A stretch of DNA of 64,000 nucleotides. It comes from Prosthecodimorpha hirschii. GTDB taxonomy: Bacteria > Pseudomonadota > Alphaproteobacteria > Rhizobiales > Ancalomicrobiaceae. The translations under genes were made by a program, and so were the position numbers. The notes under the pieces were generated by a model. That model was not told the origin of the DNA and searched no databases. It saw only the letters and a program-made list of their open reading frames with translations. The DNA lies in the NCBI RefSeq assembly GCF_001305515.1, contig NZ_LJYW01000001.1, positions 4,944,049-5,008,048 of the forward strand, given 5' to 3'. This document shows positions 1 to 8,940 of the stretch, in pieces; within the stretch, counting starts at the first letter, position 1, and each line of letters begins with the position of its first letter.

Positions 1-2
1 AC

Positions 3-1877
3 ATCTTCGGTGCCGCCCAGCCGCTGACCACGTTCGGCACGCGCGCCGGCGTCATGGAACTGAAGCTCGCGACCGGCGAGACCGCCTTCGCGGCCGTCGC
101 CCATCTGGACCCGAAGCTCGGCTCGGTCGCGGTGATTGAGACCTTCGAGGCGGTCTTCGCGGACTGGCGCGCCAGCCTCGGCTCGAACGTGGTCATGTTC
201 ACCTGCATGGCGCTGATCCTCTTGGTGCTGACCTACGCCTATTTCGCCCAGATCGAACGGGCGGCCGCGACCGACGGTCTGCATCGCGACACCACGGCCC
301 GCGCCGAGACCGCCTTCCGGCGCGGCCGCTGCGGCCTGTGGGACTGGGACCTGTCGCAGGATCGCATCTTCTGGGCCTCGTCCATGTTCGAGATGCTCGA
401 CTGGCGCTCGGAGACCGGGATCATCGGCTTTGCCGACATGGCGAGGCTGCTGCACCCCGACGACATCGACATCGTCGCCCTCGCGCGCCGCCTGCGCAGC
501 GGCGAGACGGACACGGTCGATACGGTCGTCAGGATGCGCCGTTCGGACGGCCAGTGGCTGTGGTTCCGCATCCGCGCCGAGGTGGTGGAGCGCCCGGAGA
601 CCGGCGCGCGCCATCTGATCGGCATCGCCACCGACGTGACCGAGCAGCGGCAGATCGCCGAGCGCAGCGCGACCGCGGATCTGCGCCTGCGCGATGCCAT
701 CGAGACCATCTCGGAAGCCTTCGTGCTCTGGGATGCCGACAACCGCCTGGTCATGTGCAACAGCAAGTACCAGCAATTGCACAATCTCGCCGATGCGGCC
801 GTCCAGCCCGGAACGCCCTATTCGGACGTGATGCTGTCGGCGCGCCAGCCGGTGGTGCATACGCCGATCCCGGCCGACGGCCCGCCCGAGGACGGCTCGC
901 GCACCTACGAGGCCCAGATCGAGGACGGGCGTTGGCTGCAGATCAACGAGCGGCGCACCAAGGACGGCGGCTTCGTCTCGGTCGGCACCGACATCACCCA
1001 GCTGAAGCGCCATGAGGAGCGGCTGACCGACAGCGAGCGCCGCCTGATGGGCACCGTCTCGGATCTGCGCCAGTCGCGCCAGGCCCTGGAGCGTCAGGCG
1101 CAGGAACTGGTCGAGATGGCCGAGAAATATGCCGGCGAGAAGGCGCGGGCCGAGGAGGCGAACAAGATCAAGTCCGACTTCCTGGCCAATATGAGCCACG
1201 AACTGCGCACGCCGCTGAACGCCATCATCGGCTTCTCCGACATCATGACGCAGGGCGTCAACGGCGCCTTCGGACCGAACAAGTTCGTCGAGTATTCCCG
1301 CGACATCCACGAGAGCGGCACCTTCCTGCTGCGCGTCATCAACGACATTCTCGACATGTCGCGCATCGAGGCCGGCGCGCTGGCGCTGGAGCCGCAGGAG
1401 ATCCGGCTCGACGAGATCGTGGAGGACTCCACCCGCGTCCTGCTGCCGCTCGCCGAGGACAAGCGGATCGCGGTCGAGACCGAGATCGAGCCCGGCATCA
1501 CCTTCACGGCCGACCACCGGGCGATCAAGCAGATCCTGATGAACCTCCTGTCCAATGCGGTGAAGTTCACGCCGGCCGGGGGGCGCGTCGCCATCAAGGT
1601 GCGCGCGGTCTCGGGCGCGATCACCATGTCGATCCAGGATACCGGCATCGGCATTCCGCGCGACGAGGTGCGCAAGCTCGGCCGACCCTTCGTCCAGGTG
1701 GCCAACCAGTTCACCAAGACCCACAAGGGCTCGGGCCTCGGCCTGGCGATCGCGCGCTCGCTGGTCGAACTGCATGGCGGCGCGATGAAGATCTCGTCGA
1801 CCGTCGGCGTCGGCACGATCGTGTCGCTGCGCCTGCCCAAGGCGCCGGCGGTGCGCCGGGACCGCCGCGCGGCGTGA
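3..1877 (+). CDS. PAS-domain sensor histidine kinase, 5'-truncated by window edge
   Basis: The reading frame is open to the first bases of the window, so the true start lies upstream; an internal ATG at 54 gives 607 residues. Counting from that ATG, a hydrophobic segment near residues 46-64 is probably the last membrane helix. It is followed by a PAS domain with a PAC-like end (about 85-200), a second PAS domain (about 205-315), a coiled-coil linker, a HisKA box with FLANMSHELRTPLN at about 375-390, and an HATPase domain with DTGIGIP and GSGLGLAI. It should autophosphorylate on the H of SHELRTP and pass phosphate to a regulator that is not adjacent here. The input signal is unknown. A strong hairpin follows 70 bases after the stop. 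Confidence 0.93.
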   Translation: MFGAAQPLTTFGTRAGVMELKLATGETAFAAVAHLDPKLGSVAVIETFEAVFADWRASLGSNVVMFTCMALILLVLTYAYFAQIERAAATDGLHRDTTARAETAFRRGRCGLWDWDLSQDRIFWASSMFEMLDWRSETGIIGFADMARLLHPDDIDIVALARRLRSGETDTVDTVVRMRRSDGQWLWFRIRAEVVERPETGARHLIGIATDVTEQRQIAERSATADLRLRDAIETISEAFVLWDADNRLVMCNSKYQQLHNLADAAVQPGTPYSDVMLSARQPVVHTPIPADGPPEDGSRTYEAQIEDGRWLQINERRTKDGGFVSVGTDITQLKRHEERLTDSERRLMGTVSDLRQSRQALERQAQELVEMAEKYAGEKARAEEANKIKSDFLANMSHELRTPLNAIIGFSDIMTQGVNGAFGPNKFVEYSRDIHESGTFLLRVINDILDMSRIEAGALALEPQEIRLDEIVEDSTRVLLPLAEDKRIAVETEIEPGITFTADHRAIKQILMNLLSNAVKFTPAGGRVAIKVRAVSGAITMSIQDTGIGIPRDEVRKLGRPFVQVANQFTKTHKGSGLGLAIARSLVELHGGAMKISSTVGVGTIVSLRLPKAPAVRRDRRAA

Positions 1878-1947
1878 TCCCGGGTCGCCCCGGCAATCCC
1901 CGTCGCGCCCGGCTGATTCTGGGCGATTTGGCGGGACCCAAACGAAA

Positions 1948-1969
1948 AGGGCGCCCCGAAAGGCGCCCT
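1948..1969 (+). terminator. Hairpin terminator after the PAS kinase
   Basis: Perfect 8-base arms AGGGCGCC / GGCGCCCT around a CCGAAA loop, 70 bases after the kinase stop. No clear T-run follows. The same hairpin recurs at 2144-2165. Confidence 0.6.
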
Positions 1970-2003
1970 CAGGCTGCTGAAAATCACTCCGAACCCGCCA
2001 TTC

Positions 2004-2090
2004 TGTCATCCCCGGGCTTGTCCCGGGGATCCAGTGCGATGGCTAAGTCTTTGGAAAGTCTGGATCTCCGGGACAAGCCCGGGGATGACA
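2004..2090. repeat. Long inverted repeat (REP-like palindromic element)
   Basis: Two arms of about 31 bases (2004-2034 and 2060-2090) are near-perfect reverse complements. Each begins or ends with TGTCATCCCCGGGCTTG-type sequence, and they are separated by a 25-base spacer. Each arm also contains its own CCCCGGG...CCCGGGG palindrome. This resembles the dispersed palindromic elements common in intergenic DNA of high-GC alphaproteobacteria. It could form a long hairpin in RNA or a cruciform in DNA. Confidence 0.75.
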
Positions 2091-2143
2091 GAGTTGAAAC
2101 GACCCGCATCTGATCGCGTTCCGACGCGTTCTTCAGCAATCTG

Positions 2144-2165
2144 AGGGCGCCCCGAAAGGCGCCCT
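2144..2165 (-). terminator. Hairpin terminator after the EF-hand gene (second copy)
   Basis: Identical hairpin to 1948-1969, located 39 bases beyond the stop of the minus-strand EF-hand gene. It probably ends that transcript, so the palindromic element at 2004-2090 sits between two identical hairpins of convergent genes. Confidence 0.55.
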
Positions 2166-2203
2166 GCCGTATCTCGTCAGTCCATCGTCGGTCGGGGCGG
2201 CGA

Positions 2204-2662
2204 TCAGCCGGCCTTCTTGGCCTTCTTGGCGGCCTTTTCGGTCAGGCGGGTCAGGGCCTCGTCGCGCGTGACCTTGCCGTCGTGGTTGAGGTCGAACTTG
2301 GCGAAGCGGTGCGTGGTCTTCGCCTCGATCTCCTCGAGGGTGATCGCGCCGTCATGGTTGGCGTCGAGCTTGTTGAAGGTCTTCTCGCGCTTGGCCTGGC
2401 TCGCCTTCGGGCGGGCCGCGTCATACTCGGCCTTGGTCAGCTTGCCGTCGTGATCGGCATCGGCCTTGTCGAAGGCGAGCTTGACGCGCTGGCGGACCTC
2501 GTCGAGCGTCACGATGCCGTCCTTGTCGGTATCGTAGCGGGCGAGCAGACGCTCCACCTTCACTTCGGGGGTCTTCTTGGTGCCCGTCGCGGCGAGCGCC
2601 GCGCCGGAGCCGAGGCCGGCGAGAACGGCCGCCGACACCACAAATGCCGAAATCCTATTCAT
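2204..2662 (-). CDS. Exported EF-hand calcium-binding protein
   Basis: About 152 residues. The start at 2662 was chosen because an AGGGAG ribosome site lies just upstream and a Sec signal peptide (MNRISAFVVSAAVLAGLG... ending in ALAA) begins there; longer forms would bury it. The mature part has four EF-hand-like loops: DTDKDGIVTLDE, DADHDGKLTKAE, DANHDGAITLEE and DLNHDGKVTRDE. The C-terminus is Lys/Ala-rich. By family it should bind calcium in the periplasm; its partner is unknown. A second, separate EF-hand gene lies upstream on the same strand, 318 bases away, so this is probably an independent unit rather than one operon. Confidence 0.88.
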   Translation of the reverse strand: MNRISAFVVSAAVLAGLGSGAALAATGTKKTPEVKVERLLARYDTDKDGIVTLDEVRQRVKLAFDKADADHDGKLTKAEYDAARPKASQAKREKTFNKLDANHDGAITLEEIEAKTTHRFAKFDLNHDGKVTRDEALTRLTEKAAKKAKKAG

Positions 2663-2980
2663 GCGGGTGACTCCCTGCTCCGGCCGCCTGACGGCCCGGC
2701 ATATCTCAAACGCGTCGCGGACCGGCCAATCAGGCGGGCCTGGTCTCGCCACGATGGTTCTATCCGAACTGAAGGCACTTCGGCGAATCCTTGGCGCCCG
2801 TCCAGTCGAGCTCAGTCTCGACGGCATTGTGGGCGGAAGTTCGACCGGATCCTTTCGGTTCTGTAGAATAACCCGTCACGGGCGGCAGGGTTCCGCATGG
2901 GACGCGGATCGACCCGATCGGGACCGCCCGCCGACGGGCGGTCCGCTTCGTTTCGGGCCCGTCACGCGGCCCGGCTCGGC
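2663..2980. other. Gap between the two EF-hand genes
   Basis: About 318 bases with no convincing gene; it should carry the promoter of the downstream EF-hand gene. I see no strong repeat. Around 2924-2960 a hairpin CCGCCCGCCGACGGGCGG could terminate the upstream EF-hand transcript. Confidence 0.4.
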
Positions 2981-3616
2981 TCAGTTGCCGTAGCCCCAGC
3001 CGCCGTGACCCCAGCCACCGTGACCCCATCCGCCGGGCGCGGCGCCCCACGGACCCGGTCCGGCGCCCGGACCCGGACCCCAGGCGGGACCAGGACCCCA
3101 GCCGGGGCCGCCCCAGCCATGATGGCCGCCGCCGTGGTGACCCCAGCCGCCCGGGCCGGGCCCGAAGCCGTCGCCAGGGCCGAAGCCCGGGCCGGCGAGG
3201 CGCAGTTCGTCCTTGGTGACCTTGCCGTCGTCGTTGCGGTCGAAGATGGCGAAGCGCTTCTTGAACGGCTTCTCGGCCTCCTCCTTCGACACCTTGCCGT
3301 CGCCGTCGACATCGAAGCGGGCGATCACCCGGTCGACCATCATCTTGCGGATGGCAGCATCGATCTCGGTCCGGTCGACGAAGCCGTCCTTGTTGGTATC
3401 GGCATCGTCGAATTTCAGATCGGGCAGCGCCAGGGCCTCCTGGATCGTCACGACCCCGTCCTTGTCGGTGTCGAGGCGATCGAACATGCGCTCCATCTTG
3501 GCGCCGCGCATCATGCCCGGACCGAACTGGCCGAACTGACCTTGCGCGTAGGCAATCCCGCCGGCGGCGGTCGCGGCCAATCCCGCGCCGATTAGCACTT
3601 TTGCCCAGGTTCTCAC
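2981..3616 (-). CDS. Exported EF-hand protein with Gly/His/Pro-rich tail
   Basis: About 211 residues from a GTG at 3616. That start is preferred over the ATG at 3637 because GGAGG sits five bases upstream of the GTG and the signal peptide VRTWAKVLIGAGLAATAA follows at once. EF-hand loops: DTDKDGVVTIQE, DTNKDGFVDRTE, DVDGDGKVSKEE and DRNDDGKVTKDE. After about residue 145 comes a 65-residue tail of Gly, Pro, His and Trp (GWGHHGGGHHGWGG and relatives), which could bind metal through its histidines or be a disordered linker. The role is probably calcium or metal binding in the periplasm; no partner gene is obvious. Confidence 0.85.
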   Translation of the reverse strand: MRTWAKVLIGAGLAATAAGGIAYAQGQFGQFGPGMMRGAKMERMFDRLDTDKDGVVTIQEALALPDLKFDDADTNKDGFVDRTEIDAAIRKMMVDRVIARFDVDGDGKVSKEEAEKPFKKRFAIFDRNDDGKVTKDELRLAGPGFGPGDGFGPGPGGWGHHGGGHHGWGGPGWGPGPAWGPGPGAGPGPWGAAPGGWGHGGWGHGGWGYGN

Positions 3617-3843
3617 GGTGTCCTCCAATTCAAACATTTGCCGCCCCTTCGGCGGCCTGCTGGCCGGCTCCCGGTCGGAGCCTCAGCGTCGAGGCTGAGA
3701 TTAGGGACACTGACCTTACGCGATGCTCTCTGCAATATTACGGTTCGTTAATTTAGTAACTGGCGTTTTCTGGCAAACCGCTTTTGAAATATCAATGGAA
3801 ACAAGGAGCGATCGCGCCGTTGCGTAAACCTCCGGTTCGGAAA

Positions 3844-4689
3844 ATGACGGAGCCATCGATGCCAGACGCAGCCGCCGGTCAGGACGACGAGCCGGGAGAC
3901 GATCGAAAGGCCTTTGGCAGGGCGGCGCGTCGGCGTTGGAGACCCGGGCAACGGGGCGCCTGGAAACGGGCGCTGGCGCGGTGGCTGCTGCCGCTGCAGG
4001 CGTCGCTCCTGTTCTGCGGCGACAGCCATCTGGCTCCGATCTGGAAGGGCTACAAGGCGGGACTGTTCGGCACGCGGCATGCCCGGTGCGTCCTGGTCGC
4101 CGGCGCGACGGCGCGCGGCCTCGGCAATCCACGCTCCGCCACGGGCGCTCGACTGAAATACCTGGAGGCGCTGTTGCCGCCGGCGCCGCGCGTGGTGCCG
4201 GTCTTCCTGCTCGGCGAGGTCGACTGCAATTCGGCCGTCTGGCTGCGCGCGGCCGCGGCCGGGACGGATCCCGCCGACGAACTGACCCGGTCGGTCACCG
4301 TCTATCTGTCCTTCCTGGATGAGGTCCTGGCCGCCGGATACCGCAGGATCCTGGTCCTGGCGGCGCCCCTGCCGACCGTGGAGGGGAGCGACCATCACCG
4401 TGCGCATTCGATCATGCGCCGGGACATCACCGCCACCCTGCGCGAGCGGACCGCGCTGACGCGGCGCTTCAATCAGGCCGTCGGGGAGGGGTGCCGCCTG
4501 CGCGGCATCGACTTTCTGGATCTGACCGCCGCCTGGACCGATCCGGCGACCGGTCTGGTCGCCGACCGCTTCCGGGCGCGCGACCCGCTCGACCACCATT
4601 TCGACGAAGAGGTCGCCGCGCCGGTCTGGGTGGCGGCGATCCGACGGGCCTTGCGGTGGCCGCGCTGGCGCGGTGCCGGGCGCGGCTGA
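3844..4689 (+). CDS. SGNH-hydrolase-like protein
   Basis: About 281 residues from the ATG at 3844; a TTG at 3784 would add 20 residues and neither has a strong ribosome site. After an Arg-rich, probably cytoplasmic N-terminus comes FCGDSHLAPIW, resembling the block I GDS nucleophile motif of SGNH/GDSL hydrolases. A late DPLDHHFD could hold the catalytic Asp and His. VFLLGEVDCN sits where block III (G-x-N-D) would be expected. I see no signal peptide. The substrate is unknown; related stand-alone proteins often act on acylated sugars. It ends 94 bases before the stop of the convergent glnE. Confidence 0.6.
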   Translation: MTEPSMPDAAAGQDDEPGDDRKAFGRAARRRWRPGQRGAWKRALARWLLPLQASLLFCGDSHLAPIWKGYKAGLFGTRHARCVLVAGATARGLGNPRSATGARLKYLEALLPPAPRVVPVFLLGEVDCNSAVWLRAAAAGTDPADELTRSVTVYLSFLDEVLAAGYRRILVLAAPLPTVEGSDHHRAHSIMRRDITATLRERTALTRRFNQAVGEGCRLRGIDFLDLTAAWTDPATGLVADRFRARDPLDHHFDEEVAAPVWVAAIRRALRWPRWRGAGRG

Positions 4690-4782
4690 CCCGGTGCGGG
4701 CCCGGCTCGTCGGCCGGTTCCCCGGGCACGGCGGTGCGATCCGGCAGGGGGCCGCGATGCGGCCGGCCGCCCGGCCTCCCGG

Positions 4783-7770
4783 TCACGCACGCGGGCGGCC
4801 GATGATGCGCTCGAAACAGCCGCGCACCGCCGCCTCGGTATCCTGCAGGCGCGCGGCGAGCACGCGCAGGTCGGGCGCCTCTCCGGCGCGTGCGATCAGG
4901 TCGACGAGACCGCCCGGCGCCGTCTTCGGATCGAAGGCGCCGTCCTGGGCGAGGCGCAGCCATTGCGTGAGCGCCTGATAGAGCCGCAGGGCCGATGTCA
5001 GCACCTCGGCATCGTCGGGCGCAAGGTGGCCCCGGGCGGCCAGGCGCTCCAGCGCGACCGCCGTGCTGGTCGCAAACAGCGCCGGCTCGGCCGGGCCATG
5101 CAGGAGCATCAGATACTGGGCGATGAATTCGAGATCGACCAGGCCGCCGGCATGCTGCTTGATGTCCCAGATGTCGCGCGTCTTCTTCTCGGCCTCGATC
5201 AGGCCGCGCATCTCGGCCACGTCCGCGCGCAGCCTGTCCGGGTCGAGCGGGCGGGCGAGGGCCTCGCGGATGGCGCCTTCGACCACGGCGGCGAAGGCCG
5301 GCGGGCCGGCGACGACCCGGGCCCGGGTCAGCGCCATCCGCTCCCAGGTCCACGCCTCCCGGGCCTGATAGTCGCGGAAGGCGGCGAGGCTGGTCGCCAC
5401 CGGCCCCTTGTTGCCGGATGGGCGCAGGCGGAAATCGACCGCGTAGATGGCCCCTTCGGCGGTCGGGGCCGACAGGGCGGCGATCAGGCGCTGGGTCAGA
5501 CGGGCATAATACTGTCCGGCCATCAGGGGTTTCGGACCGTCGGACATGTCGGCGTCGGTCTCGAAATCGTAGACCAGGATCAGGTCGAGATCGGAGGCGG
5601 CCGTCATCTCGCGCCCGCCGAGCTTGCCCATGGCGACCACCGCCGCCGAACCGCCGGCGATGCGCCCGTGCACGCGCGCCATCTCGGTCTCGACATGGCC
5701 GAGCACCGCGGCGACCAGGAGCCCGGCCAGGGTCGCGTAGGCGACGCCGGCCTGGCCGATCGACAGGGTGCCGGTCAGGATGCGCACGCCGATCAGGAAC
5801 ATCTGCTCCTGGGCGAAGATGCGCGCACGGTCGAGCAGGTCCTCGTAGGATGCGGCCTCGGCGAAGGACTGTTCGAGCCGGCGCTTCAGTTCCGCCTCGT
5901 GCGGCACCACGTCGAAGAAGGCCGGCTCGAGCACGGCGTCGATGACGCGCGGGCGGCGCGACAGGGTCTCGGCGAGCTTCGGCGCGGACCCCATGATGAC
6001 GGCGAACAGGGACAGCAGGCGCGGATTGGACACCAGGATCGAGAAGATCTGGATGCCGGCCGGCAGGCGCGCCACGAAGCGGTCGAAGGCCAGGAAGGCC
6101 GCATCGGCATTGGCGGTGGCGGCCAGCGCCTCGACCAGGGCCGGCGTCAGTTCGGTCAGCCGCTCGCGCGCGACGGTGGAGCGGGTCGCGGCATAGCGCC
6201 CGAAATGCCAGGCCCGGATGGCGGCGGTCACTTCCGAGGGGCGGGCATAGCCGAGCCGCGACAGGGTCTCGATCGTGCCGGGATCGTCGTCGTCGCCGGT
6301 GAAGACGAGATTGCCGCGGCCCGAGGAGAGCTCCGGCGCGCTCTCGAACAGATGGGCATAGTGGCCCTGAACGCAGGCCAGCCGCTGGCGCAGGGCGGCG
6401 GCGAAGTCGGCGCGGTTGCGGAAGCCCATCATCCGGGCGATGCGGCCGACCCCCTCCGCCGTCTCCGGCAGGGTGTGGGTCTGCTCGTCGGCGACCATCT
6501 GGATGCGGTGCTCGACCGCGCGCAGGAACAGATAGGCCTCGGCCAGCTCGTCGCGCACGCGGGCACCGATCCAGCCGAGATCGACCAGTTCGTCGAGCAT
6601 GGCGAGCGTCGCGCGCCCGCGCAGGCGCGGATTGCGGCCGCCGGCGATCAACTGCTGGGTCTGCACGAAGAACTCGATCTCGCGGATGCCGCCGCGGCCG
6701 AGCTTGACGTTGTGACCCTCCACGGCGATGTCGCCATGGCCCCGATGCGCGTGGATCTGCCGCTTGATCGAATGCACGTCGGCGATGGCGGCATAGTCGA
6801 AATACTTGCGCCAGATATAGGGGCGGATCTCGTTCAGGAAGGCCTCGCCGGCCGCGATGTCGCCGGCACAGGGGCGGGCCTTGATCAGCGCCGCGCGCTC
6901 CCAGTTCTGGCCCATGCTCTCGTAATATTGCAGGGCGGCATCGACCGACATGGCGATCGGCGTCGCGCCCGGATCGGGCCTGAGGCGCAGGTCGACGCGG
7001 AACACGTAGCCGTCCGCGGTGCGCTCCTGCATGATCCTGACCATGCGCTTGGTGATGCGCACGAAGAGGTCGACGGCCTCGTCCGGATCGGCGAGCCGGT
7101 CGCGCACGCGGGCATGGTCGAAGAAGACGATCAGGTCGACATCGGAGGAGTAGTTGAGCTCATAGGCGCCCTGCTTGCCCATGGCGAGCAGGATCAGGCC
7201 GGACCCGCGCGCCGGCTCGTCCGGATCGATCAGCGTGATCTTGCTGCGGCCGGCCGCCTCGCGCAGGGCATGGTCGACCGCGGCCGACAGGCAGGCATCG
7301 GCGAAGCGGGTCAGACCCTCGGTGACGGCCAGCGTCGGCAGCGCGCCGGCCAGATCGGCGAGCGCGAGCGCGAGCGCCGTCTCCTGCTTCAGACGGCGCA
7401 GGCGGGCCATCAGGGCGGCCTCGTCCTCGGCGCGTGCCGTGCGCGCCGCGGCGACCAGATCGTCGATCAGCCGCTCCGGTTCGGCGGTCAGGATGCGGCC
7501 GAGCCGGGCGGGATCGCGTGCGGCGAGATCGGTCAGGTAGGGCGACGAGCCGAAGACGCCGGTCAGAAAGGTGGCGACACGCGGGTCGGCCTCGATCAGG
7601 GCCGTCAGGACCGCGCCGTCGGCCTCGTCGGCCGCGCGCGACCGGACGCGGTCGAGCGCCAGCTTGCCGGACTTCTTGGAATCAGGGGCGAAGACCGTCG
7701 CGATCCGTGCCAGCAGCCGGCGGTCCGTCCCGCCCTTGGCGCCCGCCGATGCGGTCTTCGTCATGATCAT
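4783..7770 (-). CDS. glnE: Bifunctional glutamine synthetase adenylyltransferase / adenylyl-removing enzyme
   Basis: 995 residues, the normal length for GlnE. It has two nucleotidyltransferase modules: an N-terminal one with YSSDVDLIVFFD near residue 207 (the de-adenylylating half) and a C-terminal one with ASDLDLILVYDFETD near residue 723 (the adenylylating half). Each is followed by a helical GlnD-PII-uridylyltransferase-like region with RGGIREIEFFVQ and AGGLVDLEFIAQ. It adds AMP to and removes AMP from glutamine synthetase in response to PII and glutamine, setting nitrogen assimilation. In many rhizobia-like genomes glnE lies near a DegP / two-component cluster, as here. The start is MIMTKT; the upstream sequence is GC-rich. 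Confidence 0.97.
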   Translation of the reverse strand: MIMTKTASAGAKGGTDRRLLARIATVFAPDSKKSGKLALDRVRSRAADEADGAVLTALIEADPRVATFLTGVFGSSPYLTDLAARDPARLGRILTAEPERLIDDLVAAARTARAEDEAALMARLRRLKQETALALALADLAGALPTLAVTEGLTRFADACLSAAVDHALREAAGRSKITLIDPDEPARGSGLILLAMGKQGAYELNYSSDVDLIVFFDHARVRDRLADPDEAVDLFVRITKRMVRIMQERTADGYVFRVDLRLRPDPGATPIAMSVDAALQYYESMGQNWERAALIKARPCAGDIAAGEAFLNEIRPYIWRKYFDYAAIADVHSIKRQIHAHRGHGDIAVEGHNVKLGRGGIREIEFFVQTQQLIAGGRNPRLRGRATLAMLDELVDLGWIGARVRDELAEAYLFLRAVEHRIQMVADEQTHTLPETAEGVGRIARMMGFRNRADFAAALRQRLACVQGHYAHLFESAPELSSGRGNLVFTGDDDDPGTIETLSRLGYARPSEVTAAIRAWHFGRYAATRSTVARERLTELTPALVEALAATANADAAFLAFDRFVARLPAGIQIFSILVSNPRLLSLFAVIMGSAPKLAETLSRRPRVIDAVLEPAFFDVVPHEAELKRRLEQSFAEAASYEDLLDRARIFAQEQMFLIGVRILTGTLSIGQAGVAYATLAGLLVAAVLGHVETEMARVHGRIAGGSAAVVAMGKLGGREMTAASDLDLILVYDFETDADMSDGPKPLMAGQYYARLTQRLIAALSAPTAEGAIYAVDFRLRPSGNKGPVATSLAAFRDYQAREAWTWERMALTRARVVAGPPAFAAVVEGAIREALARPLDPDRLRADVAEMRGLIEAEKKTRDIWDIKQHAGGLVDLEFIAQYLMLLHGPAEPALFATSTAVALERLAARGHLAPDDAEVLTSALRLYQALTQWLRLAQDGAFDPKTAPGGLVDLIARAGEAPDLRVLAARLQDTEAAVRGCFERIIGRPRA

Positions 7771-7865
7771 CCCCCGGTCTTCTTGTTCCCGCCCGTCGGG
7801 CGGCTTGGAGGAGGATGAGGGACCGCCGCCGCGGCGCGGTCAAGTCGGGGCGCCGGCGCGACGCA

Positions 7866-7899
7866 AACGGCCCGCCCCGGCGTGCCGGAACGGGCCGTT
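7866..7899 (-). terminator. Hairpin downstream of the carbonic anhydrase gene
   Basis: Arms AACGGCCCG (7866-7874) and CGGGCCGTT (7891-7899), with an inner stem CCGGC/GCCGG in between. It lies 22 bases past the stop of the minus-strand carbonic anhydrase gene and before glnE. No T-run is evident. Confidence 0.55.
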
Positions 7900-7920
7900 G
7901 CATGAGCGGAGGCGCGTCGG

Positions 7921-8655
7921 TCAGGCGAGGAATTCGACCTTGCCCGATTCGAGGTCGTAGCGGGCGGCGACGACCTTGACCTTGCCCTTGGCGACCAGGT
8001 CGGAGACGACCGGGCTGCGCGACGGCAGGCGCGCGGCGGAGCGCTTGGCGCTCTCGCGCACGGTGGCGTCGACGAAGTCGCCGCCCTTGTCCTTGACGGC
8101 GAGCGCCGCGGGCACGATCGGCTCGATCATCTGGCCGATCGAGCCGGGATAGGTGGCGTTCTTGGCGACCACGTCGCAGGCGGCGGCGACGGCGCCGCAG
8201 CTCGAATGGCCCATGACGACGATCAGCGGCGAGCCGAGCACGGCCGCGCCATATTCGATCGTGCCGAGCACGTCGATATCGACCACGTTGCCGGCGTTGC
8301 GGCAGACGAACAGTTCGCCGAGGCCGAGGCCGCCGAACAGCAGTTCCGGCGGCACGCGGCTGTCGGCGCAGGAGATGACCGTCGCCCAGGGCGCCTGGCC
8401 GTGCGAGACATGCTCGCGCTGATGGGTCAGGTCGGCGGCGCAGAGCTGCGCATTGGCGACGTAGCGCTCGTTGCCTTCCTTGAGCTTGGCGAGCGCCTGG
8501 TCGGCGGTCAGCGTCGTGGTCGGCCCGCCCGCGGCGCGCGCCTGGGACATGGTCAGCCCGGTCGCCGTCAGTCCGGTCGCAAGAGCCGCCGCGCCGAAGC
8601 CGGCCAGCGTCAGGAAGGAACGACGATCAAGTCCGGTCTTGCAGTTTTCGCACAT
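7921..8655 (-). CDS. Beta-class carbonic anhydrase with Tat signal
   Basis: 244 residues. A twin-arginine signal (DRRSFLTLAGFGAAALATG, residues 10-28) is followed by an AQA-like region ending in ARAAGG, so the enzyme is predicted to be exported folded. The catalytic zinc ligands of beta-carbonic anhydrases are present: C96, D98 and R100 in SCADSRVPPE, and H150 and C153 in GHSSCGA. It interconverts CO2 and bicarbonate. Most bacterial beta enzymes are cytoplasmic; here the zinc enzyme would work in the periplasm. The leader also contains the pair CENC before the RR. It is flanked by glnE and the sensor kinase on the same strand but with long gaps, so it is probably monocistronic. Confidence 0.93.
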   Translation of the reverse strand: MCENCKTGLDRRSFLTLAGFGAAALATGLTATGLTMSQARAAGGPTTTLTADQALAKLKEGNERYVANAQLCAADLTHQREHVSHGQAPWATVISCADSRVPPELLFGGLGLGELFVCRNAGNVVDIDVLGTIEYGAAVLGSPLIVVMGHSSCGAVAAACDVVAKNATYPGSIGQMIEPIVPAALAVKDKGGDFVDATVRESAKRSAARLPSRSPVVSDLVAKGKVKVVAARYDLESGKVEFLA

Positions 8656-8940
8656 GGTTTCCCCCGTCCCGCTTCCCTAGGCGCCCCGATTGCCGAACCC
8701 CCGGACCGACCGCCTCATCTCCCTGACACCAAAGCATCTCTCCCATTCAGCCGTGTCGGCAGGGGACGATTGCTTCAGAGGAAGCGCTGGGGAACTGTAA
8801 TGGAGTGCGATTAAAAATTTAAGCGGCGGCGGCTCGAATGGGTGCGAATTCGAGATTTTTACAAGCCTATCCTTCGCAATATATAAATTTATGCAGCTAT
8901 CAACTTGGAGAGATGACCAAAAGCTGACGGCGGATACGGA
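8656..8940. promoter_or_regulatory. AT-richer gap upstream of the carbonic anhydrase gene
   Basis: 285 bases. The part 8800-8920 is strikingly A/T-rich for this genome (runs such as ATTAAAAATTTAA and ATATATAAATTTAT) and should hold the promoter for the leftward carbonic anhydrase gene. I see no open reading frame of note. Confidence 0.45.

Noticed and set aside
4963-7818. A 951-residue plus-strand frame across glnE
   Set aside because: Antisense to a full-length, motif-complete glnE.
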